From Rhizobium sp. CC-YZS058 (GTDB lineage: Bacteria; Pseudomonadota; Alphaproteobacteria; Rhizobiales; Rhizobiaceae), in contig NZ_JAYESJ010000001.1 in the NCBI RefSeq assembly GCF_034720595.1, positions 126,501-190,500 of the forward strand: DNA of 64,000 nucleotides, in the 5' to 3' direction. Both the position numbers and the translations under genes were made by a program. Shown here piece by piece: positions 41,932 through 51,714 of the stretch (position 1 is the stretch's first letter; every line of letters starts with the position of its first letter). The notes under the pieces were generated by a model. The model made no database searches. It was not told the DNA's origin and saw only the letters and a program-made list of their open reading frames with translations.

Positions 41932-42435
41932 ATGATCCAGGCTGCCATCTTCGTCATCTTTCCGCTCTGCATGGCGCTGGCCGCCTGCACGGATTTCCTG
42001 ACGATGACGATCCCGAACCGCGTCTCGGCGATCTTGATCGCGAGCTTCCTCGTCATCGCGCCGCTGGCGGGCATGGACTGGATCACCATCGGGGAGCACC
42101 TGGCGGCGGGGCTCGCTGTCTTTGCCGTCTGCTTCGTGCTGTTCGCCACGAACACGATGGGCGGCGGCGATGCGAAGCTCTTGACCGCAAGCGCCGTCTG
42201 GTTCGGCCTCAACACCTCGCTTCTTCTGTTTCTGGTTGCCGTGTCGTTCTTCGGCGGGATCCTGGTCTTCGCCATCCTGTTTCTGCGCTCGAAAAGCGAT
42301 CTGATCGTCGCCTATCGCCTGCCCGTTCCCTTCGTGCTCCTGCAGACACGCAAGGTGCCCTATGCGCTGGCCATCGCCTCCGGCGGCTTCCTGGCTTTCC
42401 CCGAGTCGCCGCTCATGCATCTGGCGCTCGGCTGA
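41932..42435 (+). CDS. cpaA: prepilin peptidase CpaA/TadV
   Basis: The 167-residue integral membrane aspartic peptidase removes the leader of the Flp pilin and pseudopilins. The two catalytic aspartates are in ACTDFLTMTIPNRVS and MGGGDAKLLTASAVW, the GxGD-type motif. It has about five or six transmembrane helices and lacks the N-terminal methylase part of PilD, as usual for the Tad class. Confidence 0.93.
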   Translation: MIQAAIFVIFPLCMALAACTDFLTMTIPNRVSAILIASFLVIAPLAGMDWITIGEHLAAGLAVFAVCFVLFATNTMGGGDAKLLTASAVWFGLNTSLLLFLVAVSFFGGILVFAILFLRSKSDLIVAYRLPVPFVLLQTRKVPYALAIASGGFLAFPESPLMHLALG

Positions 42436-42637
42436 CAGACGCCGCGCAACCGTCGATCCAACCCACCTGCTCGGGCTCTGTGCAGGTTTCGGCACGGCTG
42501 CGTTACAGGACGCATCCTCCGCAATCCGTAAATTTATTGATTTTTAAGGTCGTCCGTTAGTGCCTCGTTAACCTTAATTATACCTTTGCGCCTCATTCTC
42601 GCCTCAACAACAGCAAGGCAAGGATGCGGGAAAGACG

Positions 42638-43456
42638 ATGAAGCCGGCGCGCGTTCTCATTCTGACGGTGGCCGTGGTCTCGGCCGGGCTCGCGGGCCTC
42701 CTGGCACTCAACCTGACCGGCACGACCGTGGTTCAGGCGGATCGGCCGGTGGTCGAGCGTGAGCCGACGCTGAACGTTCTCGTCGCCGCCAAGAGCCTCT
42801 CGGTCGGATCGCGGATCACCGCCGATGCTCTGCGCTGGATGGCCTGGCCGAAGGACGGCATCGTCGACGGCTTCATCACCGACGAGGCCCGGCCCGAGGC
42901 GATGACCGAGCTTGCCAATGCCGTCGTCCGCCTGCCGCTGCTCGACGGCGAACCGATCCGGCCTGAAAAGATCGCCGATGCGTCCAGCAAGATCCTCTCC
43001 TCGCTGCTGCCCTCCGGCAAGCGCGCCGTCGCGACCGAAATCACCGTGGCTACCAGCGCCGGCGGCTTCGTTCTGCCCAATGACCGTGTCGACGTCATCA
43101 TGGTCCGCCGGGGTGCAGAAGATCAGTATCTGACCGAAACCGTGCTCTCCAACGTGCGGGTGCTGGCGATCGACCAGCAGATCGAGGAAAGCCCCGAGGG
43201 CGGCAAGACGGTGGTCGGCGCCACGGCGACGCTCGAACTGACACCCGATCAGGCCCAGGTCATCACCGTGGCCCAGCAGATGGCGGCGCGGCTGTCGCTC
43301 GCGCTGCGCAGCGTCGCCGATGCCCAGGAGCCCGATACGAATGCCGCGGACTATCTGCTGAAGGGTGATGGGCGCGGCCAGATCCAGGTCATCAAGTCCG
43401 GCTCGATCGTCAGGGACAGCGGGACATCCACCTCCATGAGCGGTGCGGCTCAGTGA
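42638..43456 (+). CDS. cpaB: Flp pilus assembly protein CpaB/RcpC
   Basis: The 272-residue protein is anchored by an N-terminal helix (LILTVAVVSAGLAGLLALNL). It contains an SAF/RcpC domain (NVLVAAKSLSVGSRITADAL, then LPLLDGEPIRPEKI and GGFVLPNDRVDVIMVRR), which in this family stabilises the secretin or modifies pilus assembly. It starts the main assembly operon and overlaps the cpaC start. Confidence 0.93.
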   Translation: MKPARVLILTVAVVSAGLAGLLALNLTGTTVVQADRPVVEREPTLNVLVAAKSLSVGSRITADALRWMAWPKDGIVDGFITDEARPEAMTELANAVVRLPLLDGEPIRPEKIADASSKILSSLLPSGKRAVATEITVATSAGGFVLPNDRVDVIMVRRGAEDQYLTETVLSNVRVLAIDQQIEESPEGGKTVVGATATLELTPDQAQVITVAQQMAARLSLALRSVADAQEPDTNAADYLLKGDGRGQIQVIKSGSIVRDSGTSTSMSGAAQ

Positions 43457-45021
43457 TGCACGAACGGGAGCAGACGGTGAACCGTATTCGCAAGACAATC
43501 CGGAGCCTGCTGGCCAGCAGCATGGGGCTCGTCATCGCCATCTCCGGCCTGCCGATGGTTCCGACTCCGGCGCGGGCCGCCGACACGATCGTCCGCATCG
43601 CCGATATCGGGCCGGGCGCCAAGAAGGTGGTCAAGCTCGGGCTGAACAAGGCCGTGGTCGTCGACCTGCCGGACGATGCACGCGACATTCTGGTCGCCGA
43701 TCCGAGCGTCGCGGATGCCGTGACCCGCACCTCCCGGCGTATCTATCTGTTCGGCAAGACCGTCGGGCAGACCAACATCTTCATCTTCGGCGAAGGCGGA
43801 CGCGAGATCGTCAGCCTCGATCTCGAGATCGAGCGCGATATCTCGAACCTCGAAGCCAATCTGCGCCGGTTCCTGCCCGATTCAAACATCAAGGTGGAGA
43901 TCGTTTCGGACAACATCGTGCTGACCGGGACGGTGCGCACGCCGCTCGATTCCACCCGCGTGGTCGAACTGGCCCAGGCCTTCCTCAAAGGCGGTGAAGC
44001 GACCACCCGCAACATCACCGCCCAGGGCAACAATGGCGATGCCGATATCTTCGCCGAAACCCGCCAGCGTTCGCAGATCGTCAATCTGTTGAAGATCGAG
44101 GGCGAAGACCAGGTGATGCTGAAGGTGACGGTGGCGGAGGTCTCACGCCAGATCCTCAAGCAGCTCGGCTTCTCCGGCGCCATCTCCAAGGGCACGGATC
44201 AGATCCTCTTCTCCAATCCCGCCAATCTCGGCAACGCGGTCAACCCCTTCTCCTCGGTCATCACCTCGTCCATTTCCGACGGCTCGATCGGCATTGCGAA
44301 CTATATCAACGCCATGGAGCAGGCCGGCGTCATGCGCACGCTGGCCGAGCCGAGCCTGACCGCCATTTCCGGCAAGAAGGCCGAGTTCTTCGTCGGCGGC
44401 GAGTATCGCCTTCCCTCCAACCAGCAGATCGAGGACGGCGTGGTCACGCGCGAGACCGAGACGGTCGAATATGGCATCGGCCTCGATTTCACCCCCGTCG
44501 TGCTCAGCCCCGGCCGCATCAGCCTCGAGATCGCCACCAAGGTCTCCGAGCCGACCTATGAAGGCAATGATGTCAGCGGCAACCTTGCCACCCGCAAGGC
44601 GCCGCGCAGCCGCAGCACGCCCATCGGCATTCCCGGCCAGACCTATATGTCGATCCGCAAGCGCGAGGCATCCACCAGCGTCGAACTGCCCTCCGGCGGC
44701 TCGATCGTCATTGCCGGTCTCGTGCAGGACAATATTCGCCAGGCCATGTCGGGCGTGCCCGGCGCTTCGAAGATCCCGGTCATCGGCACGCTGTTCCGCT
44801 CGCGCGATTTCCAGCGCAACGAGACCGAGCTGGTGATCATCGCGACACCCTATCTGGTGCGGCCCGTCTCGCGCAGCGAGCTGTCGCGACCCGACGACAA
44901 TTTCAATCCCGCCGACGACCTGTCCGGTTTCTTCCTCGGCGAGGTCAACCGCATCTATGGCAACCGCGCTGCCGCGCCCACCGGGCAATATCACGGCAAT
45001 GTCGGCTTCATCTACAAGTGA
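43456..45021 (+). CDS. cpaC: Flp pilus outer-membrane secretin CpaC
   Basis: This secretin has a signal sequence (about 15-42), an N-terminal pilus domain (GLNKAVVVDLPDDARDILVA), a BON-like segment (EIVSDNIVLTGTVRTPLDST) and a C-terminal secretin domain. The last shows QVMLKVTVAEVSRQILKQLG, GGEYRLPSN and KIPVIGTLFRSRDFQRNETE. The ATG at 43456 overlaps the cpaB TGA (TGATG). A GTG at 43477 with GGGAG upstream is an equally plausible start. It forms the pilus exit channel. Confidence 0.93.
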   Translation: MHEREQTVNRIRKTIRSLLASSMGLVIAISGLPMVPTPARAADTIVRIADIGPGAKKVVKLGLNKAVVVDLPDDARDILVADPSVADAVTRTSRRIYLFGKTVGQTNIFIFGEGGREIVSLDLEIERDISNLEANLRRFLPDSNIKVEIVSDNIVLTGTVRTPLDSTRVVELAQAFLKGGEATTRNITAQGNNGDADIFAETRQRSQIVNLLKIEGEDQVMLKVTVAEVSRQILKQLGFSGAISKGTDQILFSNPANLGNAVNPFSSVITSSISDGSIGIANYINAMEQAGVMRTLAEPSLTAISGKKAEFFVGGEYRLPSNQQIEDGVVTRETETVEYGIGLDFTPVVLSPGRISLEIATKVSEPTYEGNDVSGNLATRKAPRSRSTPIGIPGQTYMSIRKREASTSVELPSGGSIVIAGLVQDNIRQAMSGVPGASKIPVIGTLFRSRDFQRNETELVIIATPYLVRPVSRSELSRPDDNFNPADDLSGFFLGEVNRIYGNRAAAPTGQYHGNVGFIYK

Positions 45022-45034
45022 GGACGGCCAAACC

Positions 45035-45766
45035 ATGACCCTCCCGATCCGTCGCACCGAAAGGCCCGTCGCCATGTCGACATCGAAATTCGCCGCTTCG
45101 CTCGGCGGTCTGCGTCTCGCGGCACTCAGCCTCGTCATCGCGGCGACGGCAAGCGGATGTGCGCGCGACGCGACACAGACCGGTGCCCTGCCGGATGATT
45201 ACCGCACCCGCCATCCGGTGGTGGTGGGCGAGACCGAAAAGGCGATCGACCTGCCGATCGCTGTCGGTGAGCGGCGGCTGACCACACCAACGCGCGAGGT
45301 GGTGCGGGGTTTCGGCCAGAAATATGCCAGCGCCTCGACCGGCGTCGTCCAGATCATGCTGCCCTCCGGCTCACCGAATGCGGCAGCGGCCAACGGCGTG
45401 CGGCCTGAAATCCGTCGGGCGCTCGTCGAAGGCGGCGTGCCGGCCAACCGCATCCTCGAGACCCATTACCAGGCCGACAGCAGCGGCGATGCGGCGCCGG
45501 TGCGTCTCTCCTTCACGGCGATCGCCGCCAGCACGGCGCCCTGCGGCAACTGGCCTTCGGACCTCGCCAAGAACACGATCGACAACAAGAACTACGAGAA
45601 TTTCGGCTGCGCGACGCAGTCGAACCTCGCCGCACAGATCGCAAATCCGACCGACCTGCTCGGGCCGCGCGCGGAAACGCCGATCGATGCCTTCCAGCGC
45701 GGCAAGGTCATCGACGACTATCGCGGCGTGAAGAGCGGGACGACGATCACCATCGGCACGAACTGA
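45035..45766 (+). CDS. cpaD: Flp pilus assembly lipoprotein CpaD
   Basis: The 243-residue CpaD-family protein has an N-terminal signal with a lipobox-like ATASGCAR, and the family segments SSGDAAPVRLSFTAIAAST and CGNWPSDL followed by NYENFGCATQSNLAAQIANP. In Caulobacter-type systems CpaD is an outer-membrane lipoprotein needed for secretin localisation. ATG 45074 is an alternative start closer to the signal core. It lies 13 bases after cpaC. Confidence 0.92.
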   Translation: MTLPIRRTERPVAMSTSKFAASLGGLRLAALSLVIAATASGCARDATQTGALPDDYRTRHPVVVGETEKAIDLPIAVGERRLTTPTREVVRGFGQKYASASTGVVQIMLPSGSPNAAAANGVRPEIRRALVEGGVPANRILETHYQADSSGDAAPVRLSFTAIAASTAPCGNWPSDLAKNTIDNKNYENFGCATQSNLAAQIANPTDLLGPRAETPIDAFQRGKVIDDYRGVKSGTTITIGTN

Positions 45767-45810
45767 CGACAGCCTTCCGGCGGGCGGAAGGGCTTCGGGG
45801 GACAAAGGCA

Positions 45811-47100
45811 ATGAGCGCGATTGACTATAAGATCGACGGGATGGGCAGCGAGCCGGCGCGCCTGGCGGAGCCGGTCGGCTCGCAGGATGTCGAGCATCTG
45901 CGCCCGCTGCCGCGCATCTCGATCCATGCCTTCTGCGAATCCGAAAGCGTGCTACGCACCTTGGAACGCTGCGGCCAGGACCGGCGGATGGGCAAGGTCA
46001 ATCTCAGGATCAACAGCGGCACGATCGCTGCTGCCGCCAATATGTTTGCGACCACGCCGACGCCGAACCTGATCATCCTGGAAACCGCCGTCGAACCGAA
46101 GGCGATGATGGACGAGCTGGCGCCGCTCGCCGCCGTCTGCGATCCGAGCACCAAGGTCATCATCATCGGCCGCTACAACGATATCGGCCTTTATCGCGAG
46201 CTGATCCGCAACGGCATTTCCGAATATATGGTGGCGCCCGTCGCCATGCCGGACATTCTCTCGGCCATCGCGGCGATCTTCGTCGATCCCGAAGCCGCGC
46301 CGCTCGGCCGCAGCATCGCCTTCATCGGTGCCAAGGGCGGGGTCGGCTCCTCGACGCTCGCGCATAATTGCGCCTGGGGCATCTCCCATCTTTTCTCGAC
46401 GGAGACCGTGCTGGCCGATCTCGACCTGCCCTATGGCACGGCCAACATCAATTTCGACCAGGATCCGCCGCAGGGCATGTCCGAGGCGGTGTTCTCTCCG
46501 GAGCGTCTGGACGAGGTCTTCCTCGACCGCTTGCTTGCCAAATGCTCCGAGCACCTTTCGCTTCTGGCCGCGCCTTCCATGCTCGACCGTGCCTTCGATT
46601 TCGACGCCGGCGCCTTCCAGCCGCTGCTCGATATCCTGCAGCGCAATGCGCCGATTTCGGTGCTCGATGTTCCCCATGCCTGGAACGACTGGACCCGTCG
46701 GGTGCTGGCCGATGCCGACGAGCTGGTGATCACCGCCGTGCCGGACCTCGCCAATCTGCGCAATGCCAAGAACATGCTCGACGTCCTGAAGAAGCTGCGG
46801 CCGAACGACAAGCCGCCGCATCTGATCCTCAACCAGGTCGGCCTGCCGAAGCGGCCCGAGATCGCCACGACCGACTTCTGCGAATCGCTCGAAATCGAGC
46901 CCGCCGCCATCATTCCTTTCGATGCGGTGCTGTTCGGTACCGCTGCCAACAGCGGCCGCATGATCGCGGAAACCGACAAGAAGGCGCCGACCGCCGAAAT
47001 CATCGCCCAGCTTGCCCATCTCCTGACCGGCCGAGTGACTGCCAAGAAGGCCAAGCGCGCCGGTCTGGCCAAGGTGCTCGGCAAGCTCGGCCGCAAGTAA
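45811..47100 (+). CDS. cpaE: pilus localisation ATPase CpaE/TadZ
   Basis: The 429-residue protein has an N-terminal receiver-like domain (about 35-165; ILETAVEPKAMMDELAPLAA) and a C-terminal MinD/ParA-type ATPase domain. The Walker A is IAFIGAKGGVGSSTLAHN, a deviant motif with Ser replacing the usual Lys-Thr pair after GG-V-G, as often in TadZ. Later motifs are LADLDLPYGTANINFDQDPP. It places the Tad machine at the pole. Confidence 0.93.
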   Translation: MSAIDYKIDGMGSEPARLAEPVGSQDVEHLRPLPRISIHAFCESESVLRTLERCGQDRRMGKVNLRINSGTIAAAANMFATTPTPNLIILETAVEPKAMMDELAPLAAVCDPSTKVIIIGRYNDIGLYRELIRNGISEYMVAPVAMPDILSAIAAIFVDPEAAPLGRSIAFIGAKGGVGSSTLAHNCAWGISHLFSTETVLADLDLPYGTANINFDQDPPQGMSEAVFSPERLDEVFLDRLLAKCSEHLSLLAAPSMLDRAFDFDAGAFQPLLDILQRNAPISVLDVPHAWNDWTRRVLADADELVITAVPDLANLRNAKNMLDVLKKLRPNDKPPHLILNQVGLPKRPEIATTDFCESLEIEPAAIIPFDAVLFGTAANSGRMIAETDKKAPTAEIIAQLAHLLTGRVTAKKAKRAGLAKVLGKLGRK

Positions 47101-47136
47101 ACGCGTCTTTCAAGCCAGCAAAGCAGGTGGATCAGC

Positions 47137-48618
47137 ATGTTTGGGAAACGTGGAAATGAAGGCTTCGGCAAGGCGGGCGGCGGGATTGCCGCGCCGCCGC
47201 CGGCCTCGCTCGTCCCCGCACCGCAGCCGGACCTTGCCGTGGCCGAGCGTCCGTCTACGCCCGTCTTGCCCGAGCCGGTGCGATCGACCGCGGTTCCCCC
47301 GCGTGTCGCCCCCGTCGCGCCGAAGAAGCGTGCGGCGCGTGACGAGGGCTATTACGACACGAAATCCCAGGTCTTCTCGGCGTTGATCGACACGATCGAT
47401 CTCTCGCAGCTCGCCAAGCTCGACAATGAGAGCGCGCGCGAGGAAATCCGCGACATCGTCAACGACATCATCACCATCAAGAACTTTGCGATGTCGATCG
47501 CCGAGCAGGAGGAACTGCTCGAGGACATTTGCAACGACGTGCTCGGCTATGGGCCGCTCGAGCCGTTGCTGGCGCGCGACGATATCGCCGACATCATGGT
47601 CAACGGCGCCGGCCGCACCTATATCGAAGTCGGCGGCAAGACGATCGAATCCGAGGTCCGCTTCCGCGACAATGCCCAGCTCCTCTCCATCTGCCAGCGC
47701 ATCGTCAGCCAGGTTGGCCGGCGGGTGGATGAAAGCTCGCCGATCTGCGATGCGCGCCTGCCCGACGGATCGCGCGTCAACGTCATCGCGCCGCCGCTCG
47801 CCATCGATGGCACCGCGCTCACCATCCGCAAGTTCAAGAAGGACAAGCTGAAGCTCGACCAGCTCGTCAAGTTCGGGGCGATCACGCCGGAGGGCGCGGT
47901 CCTCCTGCAGATCATCGGCCGCGTGCGCTGCAACCTGGTCATCTCGGGCGGTACCGGCTCGGGCAAGACGACGCTGCTCAACTGCCTGACCGGCTATATC
48001 GACACGGACGAGCGGGTCATCACCTGCGAGGACACGGCCGAACTGCAGCTGCAGCAGCCGCATGTGGTGCGGCTTGAAACCCGCCCGCCGAACATCGAGG
48101 GCGAGGGCGAGATCACCATGCGCGATCTCATCAAGAACTGCCTGCGTATGCGGCCCGAACGCATCATCGTCGGCGAAGTGCGCGGCCCGGAGGTGTTCGA
48201 CCTCCTCCAGGCCATGAACACCGGCCATGACGGCTCCATGGGCACGATCCACGCCAACACGCCGCGCGAATGCCTGGCGCGTATGGAATCGATGATCGCG
48301 ATGGGCGGCTATACCCTGCCGGCCAAGACCGTGCGCGAGATCATCGCCGGCTCGATCGACGTCATCATCCAGGCGGCCCGCCTGCGCGACGGCTCGCGCC
48401 GCATCACACACATCACCGAAGTGATCGGCATGGAAGGCGATGTCATCATCACCCAGGATCTGATGCGCTTCGAGATCGAGGGCGAGGACGCCAACGGCCG
48501 CATCATCGGCAAGCACAAGCCAACCGGTATCGGCCGCCCGCATTTCTGGGATCGCGCCCGCTACTTCAACGAGGACAAGCGCCTGGCGGCCACGCTCGAC
48601 GCGATGGAAAAGATGTGA
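47137..48618 (+). CDS. cpaF: Flp pilus secretion ATPase CpaF/TadA
   Basis: CpaF is the hexameric type II/IV secretion ATPase that drives pilin polymerisation. The 493-residue protein has a Pro/Ala-rich N-terminal tail, a linker domain ([20 protein letters not shown]), Walker [20 protein letters not shown], the Asp box [19 protein letters not shown], Walker [18 protein letters not shown] and His box [19 protein letters not shown]. All key residues are present. It is followed by tadB after 10 bases. Confidence 0.96.
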   Translation: MFGKRGNEGFGKAGGGIAAPPPASLVPAPQPDLAVAERPSTPVLPEPVRSTAVPPRVAPVAPKKRAARDEGYYDTKSQVFSALIDTIDLSQLAKLDNESAREEIRDIVNDIITIKNFAMSIAEQEELLEDICNDVLGYGPLEPLLARDDIADIMVNGAGRTYIEVGGKTIESEVRFRDNAQLLSICQRIVSQVGRRVDESSPICDARLPDGSRVNVIAPPLAIDGTALTIRKFKKDKLKLDQLVKFGAITPEGAVLLQIIGRVRCNLVISGGTGSGKTTLLNCLTGYIDTDERVITCEDTAELQLQQPHVVRLETRPPNIEGEGEITMRDLIKNCLRMRPERIIVGEVRGPEVFDLLQAMNTGHDGSMGTIHANTPRECLARMESMIAMGGYTLPAKTVREIIAGSIDVIIQAARLRDGSRRITHITEVIGMEGDVIITQDLMRFEIEGEDANGRIIGKHKPTGIGRPHFWDRARYFNEDKRLAATLDAMEKM

Positions 48619-48628
48619 GGCGGCGCCC

Positions 48629-49633
48629 ATGTTCGGCATCGATGTGAGCATTCTCGCCGTCATCCTGCTGGCCGGCATTTCCGCCGCCGGCCTTGCCTAT
48701 GTCATCCTCTTTCCCAAGATCGAGGCCGAGAAGAAGGCAGAGACCCGTTTCCGCAAGGTCAAAGCTTCCGAAAGCGACCGCACCAAGGTCAAGGCGGCGC
48801 GCGACCGCATGGCGGAAATGTCGAAGCGGCGCAAATCCGTGCAGGATTCGCTGAAGGATTTCGAGAAGAAGCAGGAAGAGCGCAACACCAAGCCATCGAT
48901 GAAGGTGCGGTTGACGCAGGCGGGCCTGCGTATCTCGCCAACCCAGCTCCATATCTATTCGACGCTCTTTGCAATCCTCGCCGGCACGGTCGTCTTCATC
49001 CTGACCGCCAATCTCTTCGCCATGGTGGGCGTCATCATCGTTTGCGCGCTGGGTCTTCCGCGCTGGGTCGTGTCCTTCCTCACCAAGCGGCGCTGCGAGA
49101 AATTTCTGGAGGAATTCCCGAACGCGCTGGATACGATGGTCCGCTCGATCAAGTCCGGCCTGCCGCTGGCGGACGCCATGCGGCTGATCGCGTCCGATGG
49201 CCAGGAGCCGGTCAAGTCCGAGTTCCGCCGGGTCATCGATTCCCAAGGGGTCGGGCTCAGCATTGCCGAGGCCTGCGGCCGCATGATCGCCACCGTGCCG
49301 CGGCCCGAGGTGAACTTCTTCGCCATCGTCATCGCCATCCAGTCGCAATCCGGCGGCAACCTGTCGGAAGCGATCGGCAACCTCTCCAAGGTGCTGCGCG
49401 ACCGGCGCAAGATGAAGGCCAAGATCAAGGCCCTGTCGATGGAAGCCAAGGCCTCCGCCTGGATCATCGGCGCCTTGCCCTTCATCGTCGCCACGCTCGT
49501 CTATCTCACCTCGCCCGATTACATGATGGTGCTGTTCACCGATCCGCGTGGGCACATGATCATGGCCATCTCCGCCGTCGTCATGGCCGTCGGCGTCTTC
49601 GTCATGCGCCAGATGATCAATTTCGATATCTGA
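48629..49633 (+). CDS. tadB: Flp pilus inner-membrane platform protein TadB
   Basis: The 334-residue GspF/T2SF-domain protein has an N-terminal helix, a charged coiled segment (KVKAARDRMAEMSKRRKSVQ), two central helices and two C-terminal ones. The T2SF pattern is clear in FLEEFPNALDTMVRSIKSGL, PLADAM and FFAIVIAIQSQSGGNLSEAI. With TadC it forms the platform on which CpaF acts. It is 15 bases from tadC. Confidence 0.93.
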   Translation: MFGIDVSILAVILLAGISAAGLAYVILFPKIEAEKKAETRFRKVKASESDRTKVKAARDRMAEMSKRRKSVQDSLKDFEKKQEERNTKPSMKVRLTQAGLRISPTQLHIYSTLFAILAGTVVFILTANLFAMVGVIIVCALGLPRWVVSFLTKRRCEKFLEEFPNALDTMVRSIKSGLPLADAMRLIASDGQEPVKSEFRRVIDSQGVGLSIAEACGRMIATVPRPEVNFFAIVIAIQSQSGGNLSEAIGNLSKVLRDRRKMKAKIKALSMEAKASAWIIGALPFIVATLVYLTSPDYMMVLFTDPRGHMIMAISAVVMAVGVFVMRQMINFDI

Positions 49634-49647
49634 GGAGGAAGCGCAGC

Positions 49648-50616
49648 GTGCAGGCTCTTGTCCATCCGCAGGTCATCTTCGCCTGCCTCGTCGCCCTTGC
49701 GGTGCTGGCGACCTTCTACACGATCGCGGCGCCCTTTCTGGAACGGGGCGATCTCGACAAGCGCATGAAGGCGGTCGCCACCGAGCGCGAGGTCATCCGC
49801 GCTCGCGAGCGCGCCCGGCTGCACAGCGAAACCTCCAGCAAGGCGAGCCTGCGCACGCAGAACAACTCCTCCGTCCGCCAGGTGGTCGAACGGCTGAACC
49901 TGCGTCAGGCGCTGGTGGACGAGAACACGGTCAACAAGCTCAAACGTGCCGGCTATCGGTCGCAGAACGCGTTGAACCTGTTTCTTTTCGCCCGCTTCTG
50001 CCTGCCCTTCCTGTTTCTGGCGCTCGCTGTCGTCTATGTCTTCGTGCTCGGCAATTTCGCCGATCGCCCCTTCGGCGTGCGGCTGTTCGGCGTGGTGCTG
50101 GCCGGCTATTTCGGCTTCTACCTGCCGAATATTCTCGTCACCAACCAGATGAAGAAGCGCCAGGCCTCGATCCGCCGCGCCTGGCCCGATGCGCTCGACC
50201 TGCTGCTGATCTGCGTCGAATCGGGCATCTCCATGGAGCTCGGCATGCGCCGCGTGGCGGATGAAATCGCCGTCTCCTCGCCGGCTTTGGCGGAAGAACT
50301 GGTGCTGACCACCGCCGAGCTCTCCTATCTGCCCGATCGGCGCCAGGCGATCGAAAATCTCGGCATCCGCATCGGCATCGAAGATGTGCGCGCCGTCTGC
50401 CAGGCTCTCATCCAGGCCGACCGCTACGGCACGCCGATCGGCCAGGCGTTGCGCGTGCTTGCGCAGGAAAGCCGCGACCAGCGGATGAATGCCGCGGAGA
50501 AGAAGGCCGCCGCCCTGCCGCCGAAGCTGACCGTGCCGATGATCATCTTCTTCCTGCCGGTGCTGATCCTGGTCATTCTCGGCCCCGCCGGCATCCAGGT
50601 GGCCGATCGATTCTAG
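49648..50616 (+). CDS. tadC: Flp pilus inner-membrane platform protein TadC
   Basis: The start is a GTG at 49648 with GAGGAGGAAG upstream, overlapping the tail of the tadB untranslated region; the open frame upstream runs inside tadB and is not coding. The 322-residue product is a second T2SF-domain protein (AWPDALDLLLICVESGISME, then LGMRRVADEIAVSSPALAEE) and ends with a helix LTVPMIIFFLPVLILVILGP. It completes the platform complex and the plus-strand operon. Confidence 0.93.
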   Translation: MQALVHPQVIFACLVALAVLATFYTIAAPFLERGDLDKRMKAVATEREVIRARERARLHSETSSKASLRTQNNSSVRQVVERLNLRQALVDENTVNKLKRAGYRSQNALNLFLFARFCLPFLFLALAVVYVFVLGNFADRPFGVRLFGVVLAGYFGFYLPNILVTNQMKKRQASIRRAWPDALDLLLICVESGISMELGMRRVADEIAVSSPALAEELVLTTAELSYLPDRRQAIENLGIRIGIEDVRAVCQALIQADRYGTPIGQALRVLAQESRDQRMNAAEKKAAALPPKLTVPMIIFFLPVLILVILGPAGIQVADRF

Positions 50617-50685
50617 GGTCGGTCTAACATCGGAGCGATCGGCCTCGGTTGAAACGGCTCTGCGATCCTCGGCGCTCCCATGGAA

Positions 50686-50715
50686 AAAGCCGCGGCGGAG
50701 TTCCGTCGCGGCTTT
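50686..50715 (-). terminator. terminator between tadC and tadD
   Basis: AAAGCCGCGGCGGA and TCCGTCGCGGCTTT form a long stem. On the minus strand it is followed by TTTTT and so ends tadD; on the plus strand TTTCC TTT follows, so it may also serve tadC. Confidence 0.85.
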
Positions 50716-50738
50716 CCTTTGATCCTCGGCAGGGGCTG

Positions 50739-51575
50739 TCAGTTGGTGTTGGCGTCGTTGCCGGCGGGCTTGTCGGTCTTGGCGAGCTTCTGCCAGGCGT
50801 TCTGCTGGGAGAGAACCGAGCGGAGATAGGCGACATTGGCCGTGGCCTGCACTTCGGACAGCTCGGCCTTAGCGATCGCCTCCGCCTCCTGGAACCGACC
50901 CTGCAAGCCGACGGCGAGCGCCAGGTTCTGCCGGACACCACTATCGGCACCCGGCTGGCGCGCGGCGGTGCGCAGGTAGGATTCCGCCGTCTTCAAATCC
51001 TTGGCGAGCAGATAGGACATGCCGAGGTTGGAGAGCACCGACGGTTCGTTCGGGGCGATATCGAGCGCATCGCGATAGCGAAGACGGGCTTCGCCCGAGC
51101 GCCCCAGCTGGTCGAGGATCGCGCCTTCCGCCGATTTCAGCCGCCAGTCGGGCCGGTCCGGTGTCTGGGCGCGGCCGATCGTGGTCAGCGCCTGCTCCAA
51201 CTGACCCGCCGCCGCCTGCGCCTTGCCATAGGCGGCCAGAACGTCCCGGTCCGTCGGGTAGTTGATCGCCACCTGCTGCATCACCGCCAGCGCCTGGTCG
51301 TTGCGCCCGTTCATGCGCAGGACATTGGCATAGTTCAGTCCGGCATTGCGGTCCTTCGGATTTGCCTCATAAGCCTTTCCGTAGCGCTCGGCCGCGGCGT
51401 GCAACTCGGTGGCATTCAGCCCGGCCATGCGATCCGGCGAAACGGCGGCGGAGCCCGCGGGGACCGATCCGGTCGTCAGCTCCTTCTTCGGCCCGGCGCA
51501 CCCCGTCAATGCCAGCGCCACGGAGGCGGCGAGGAGGCCGGATCTCAAGGAAAGGGAAGGTTTGCATGCCGCCAT
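50739..51575 (-). CDS. tadD: Flp pilus assembly TPR lipoprotein TadD
   Basis: The ATG at 51575 gives a 278-residue lipoprotein with signal LRSGLLAASVALALTGCAG (lipobox LTGC); upstream open frame adds unrelated sequence. Several TPR repeats follow (AERYGKAYEANPKDRNAGLN, RYRDALDIAPNEPSVLSNLG, TAESYLRTAARQPGADSGVR). TadD is thought to assist secretin assembly as a pilotin. It is convergent to the main tad operon and separately controlled. Confidence 0.9.
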   Translation of the reverse strand: MAACKPSLSLRSGLLAASVALALTGCAGPKKELTTGSVPAGSAAVSPDRMAGLNATELHAAAERYGKAYEANPKDRNAGLNYANVLRMNGRNDQALAVMQQVAINYPTDRDVLAAYGKAQAAAGQLEQALTTIGRAQTPDRPDWRLKSAEGAILDQLGRSGEARLRYRDALDIAPNEPSVLSNLGMSYLLAKDLKTAESYLRTAARQPGADSGVRQNLALAVGLQGRFQEAEAIAKAELSEVQATANVAYLRSVLSQQNAWQKLAKTDKPAGNDANTN

Positions 51576-51714
51576 GGCCAGGGCTCCGGGAAGGAATGGG
51601 CAGCACCGGCACGAGAGACTGGAAAACGGCGCATCGTCTCGCCATGAATAATCTGTTAACCCTAACAGAGTGTTAATTCCTCCTTCCGTCAGACCTTTCC
51701 GAAAGTGTTCCGCC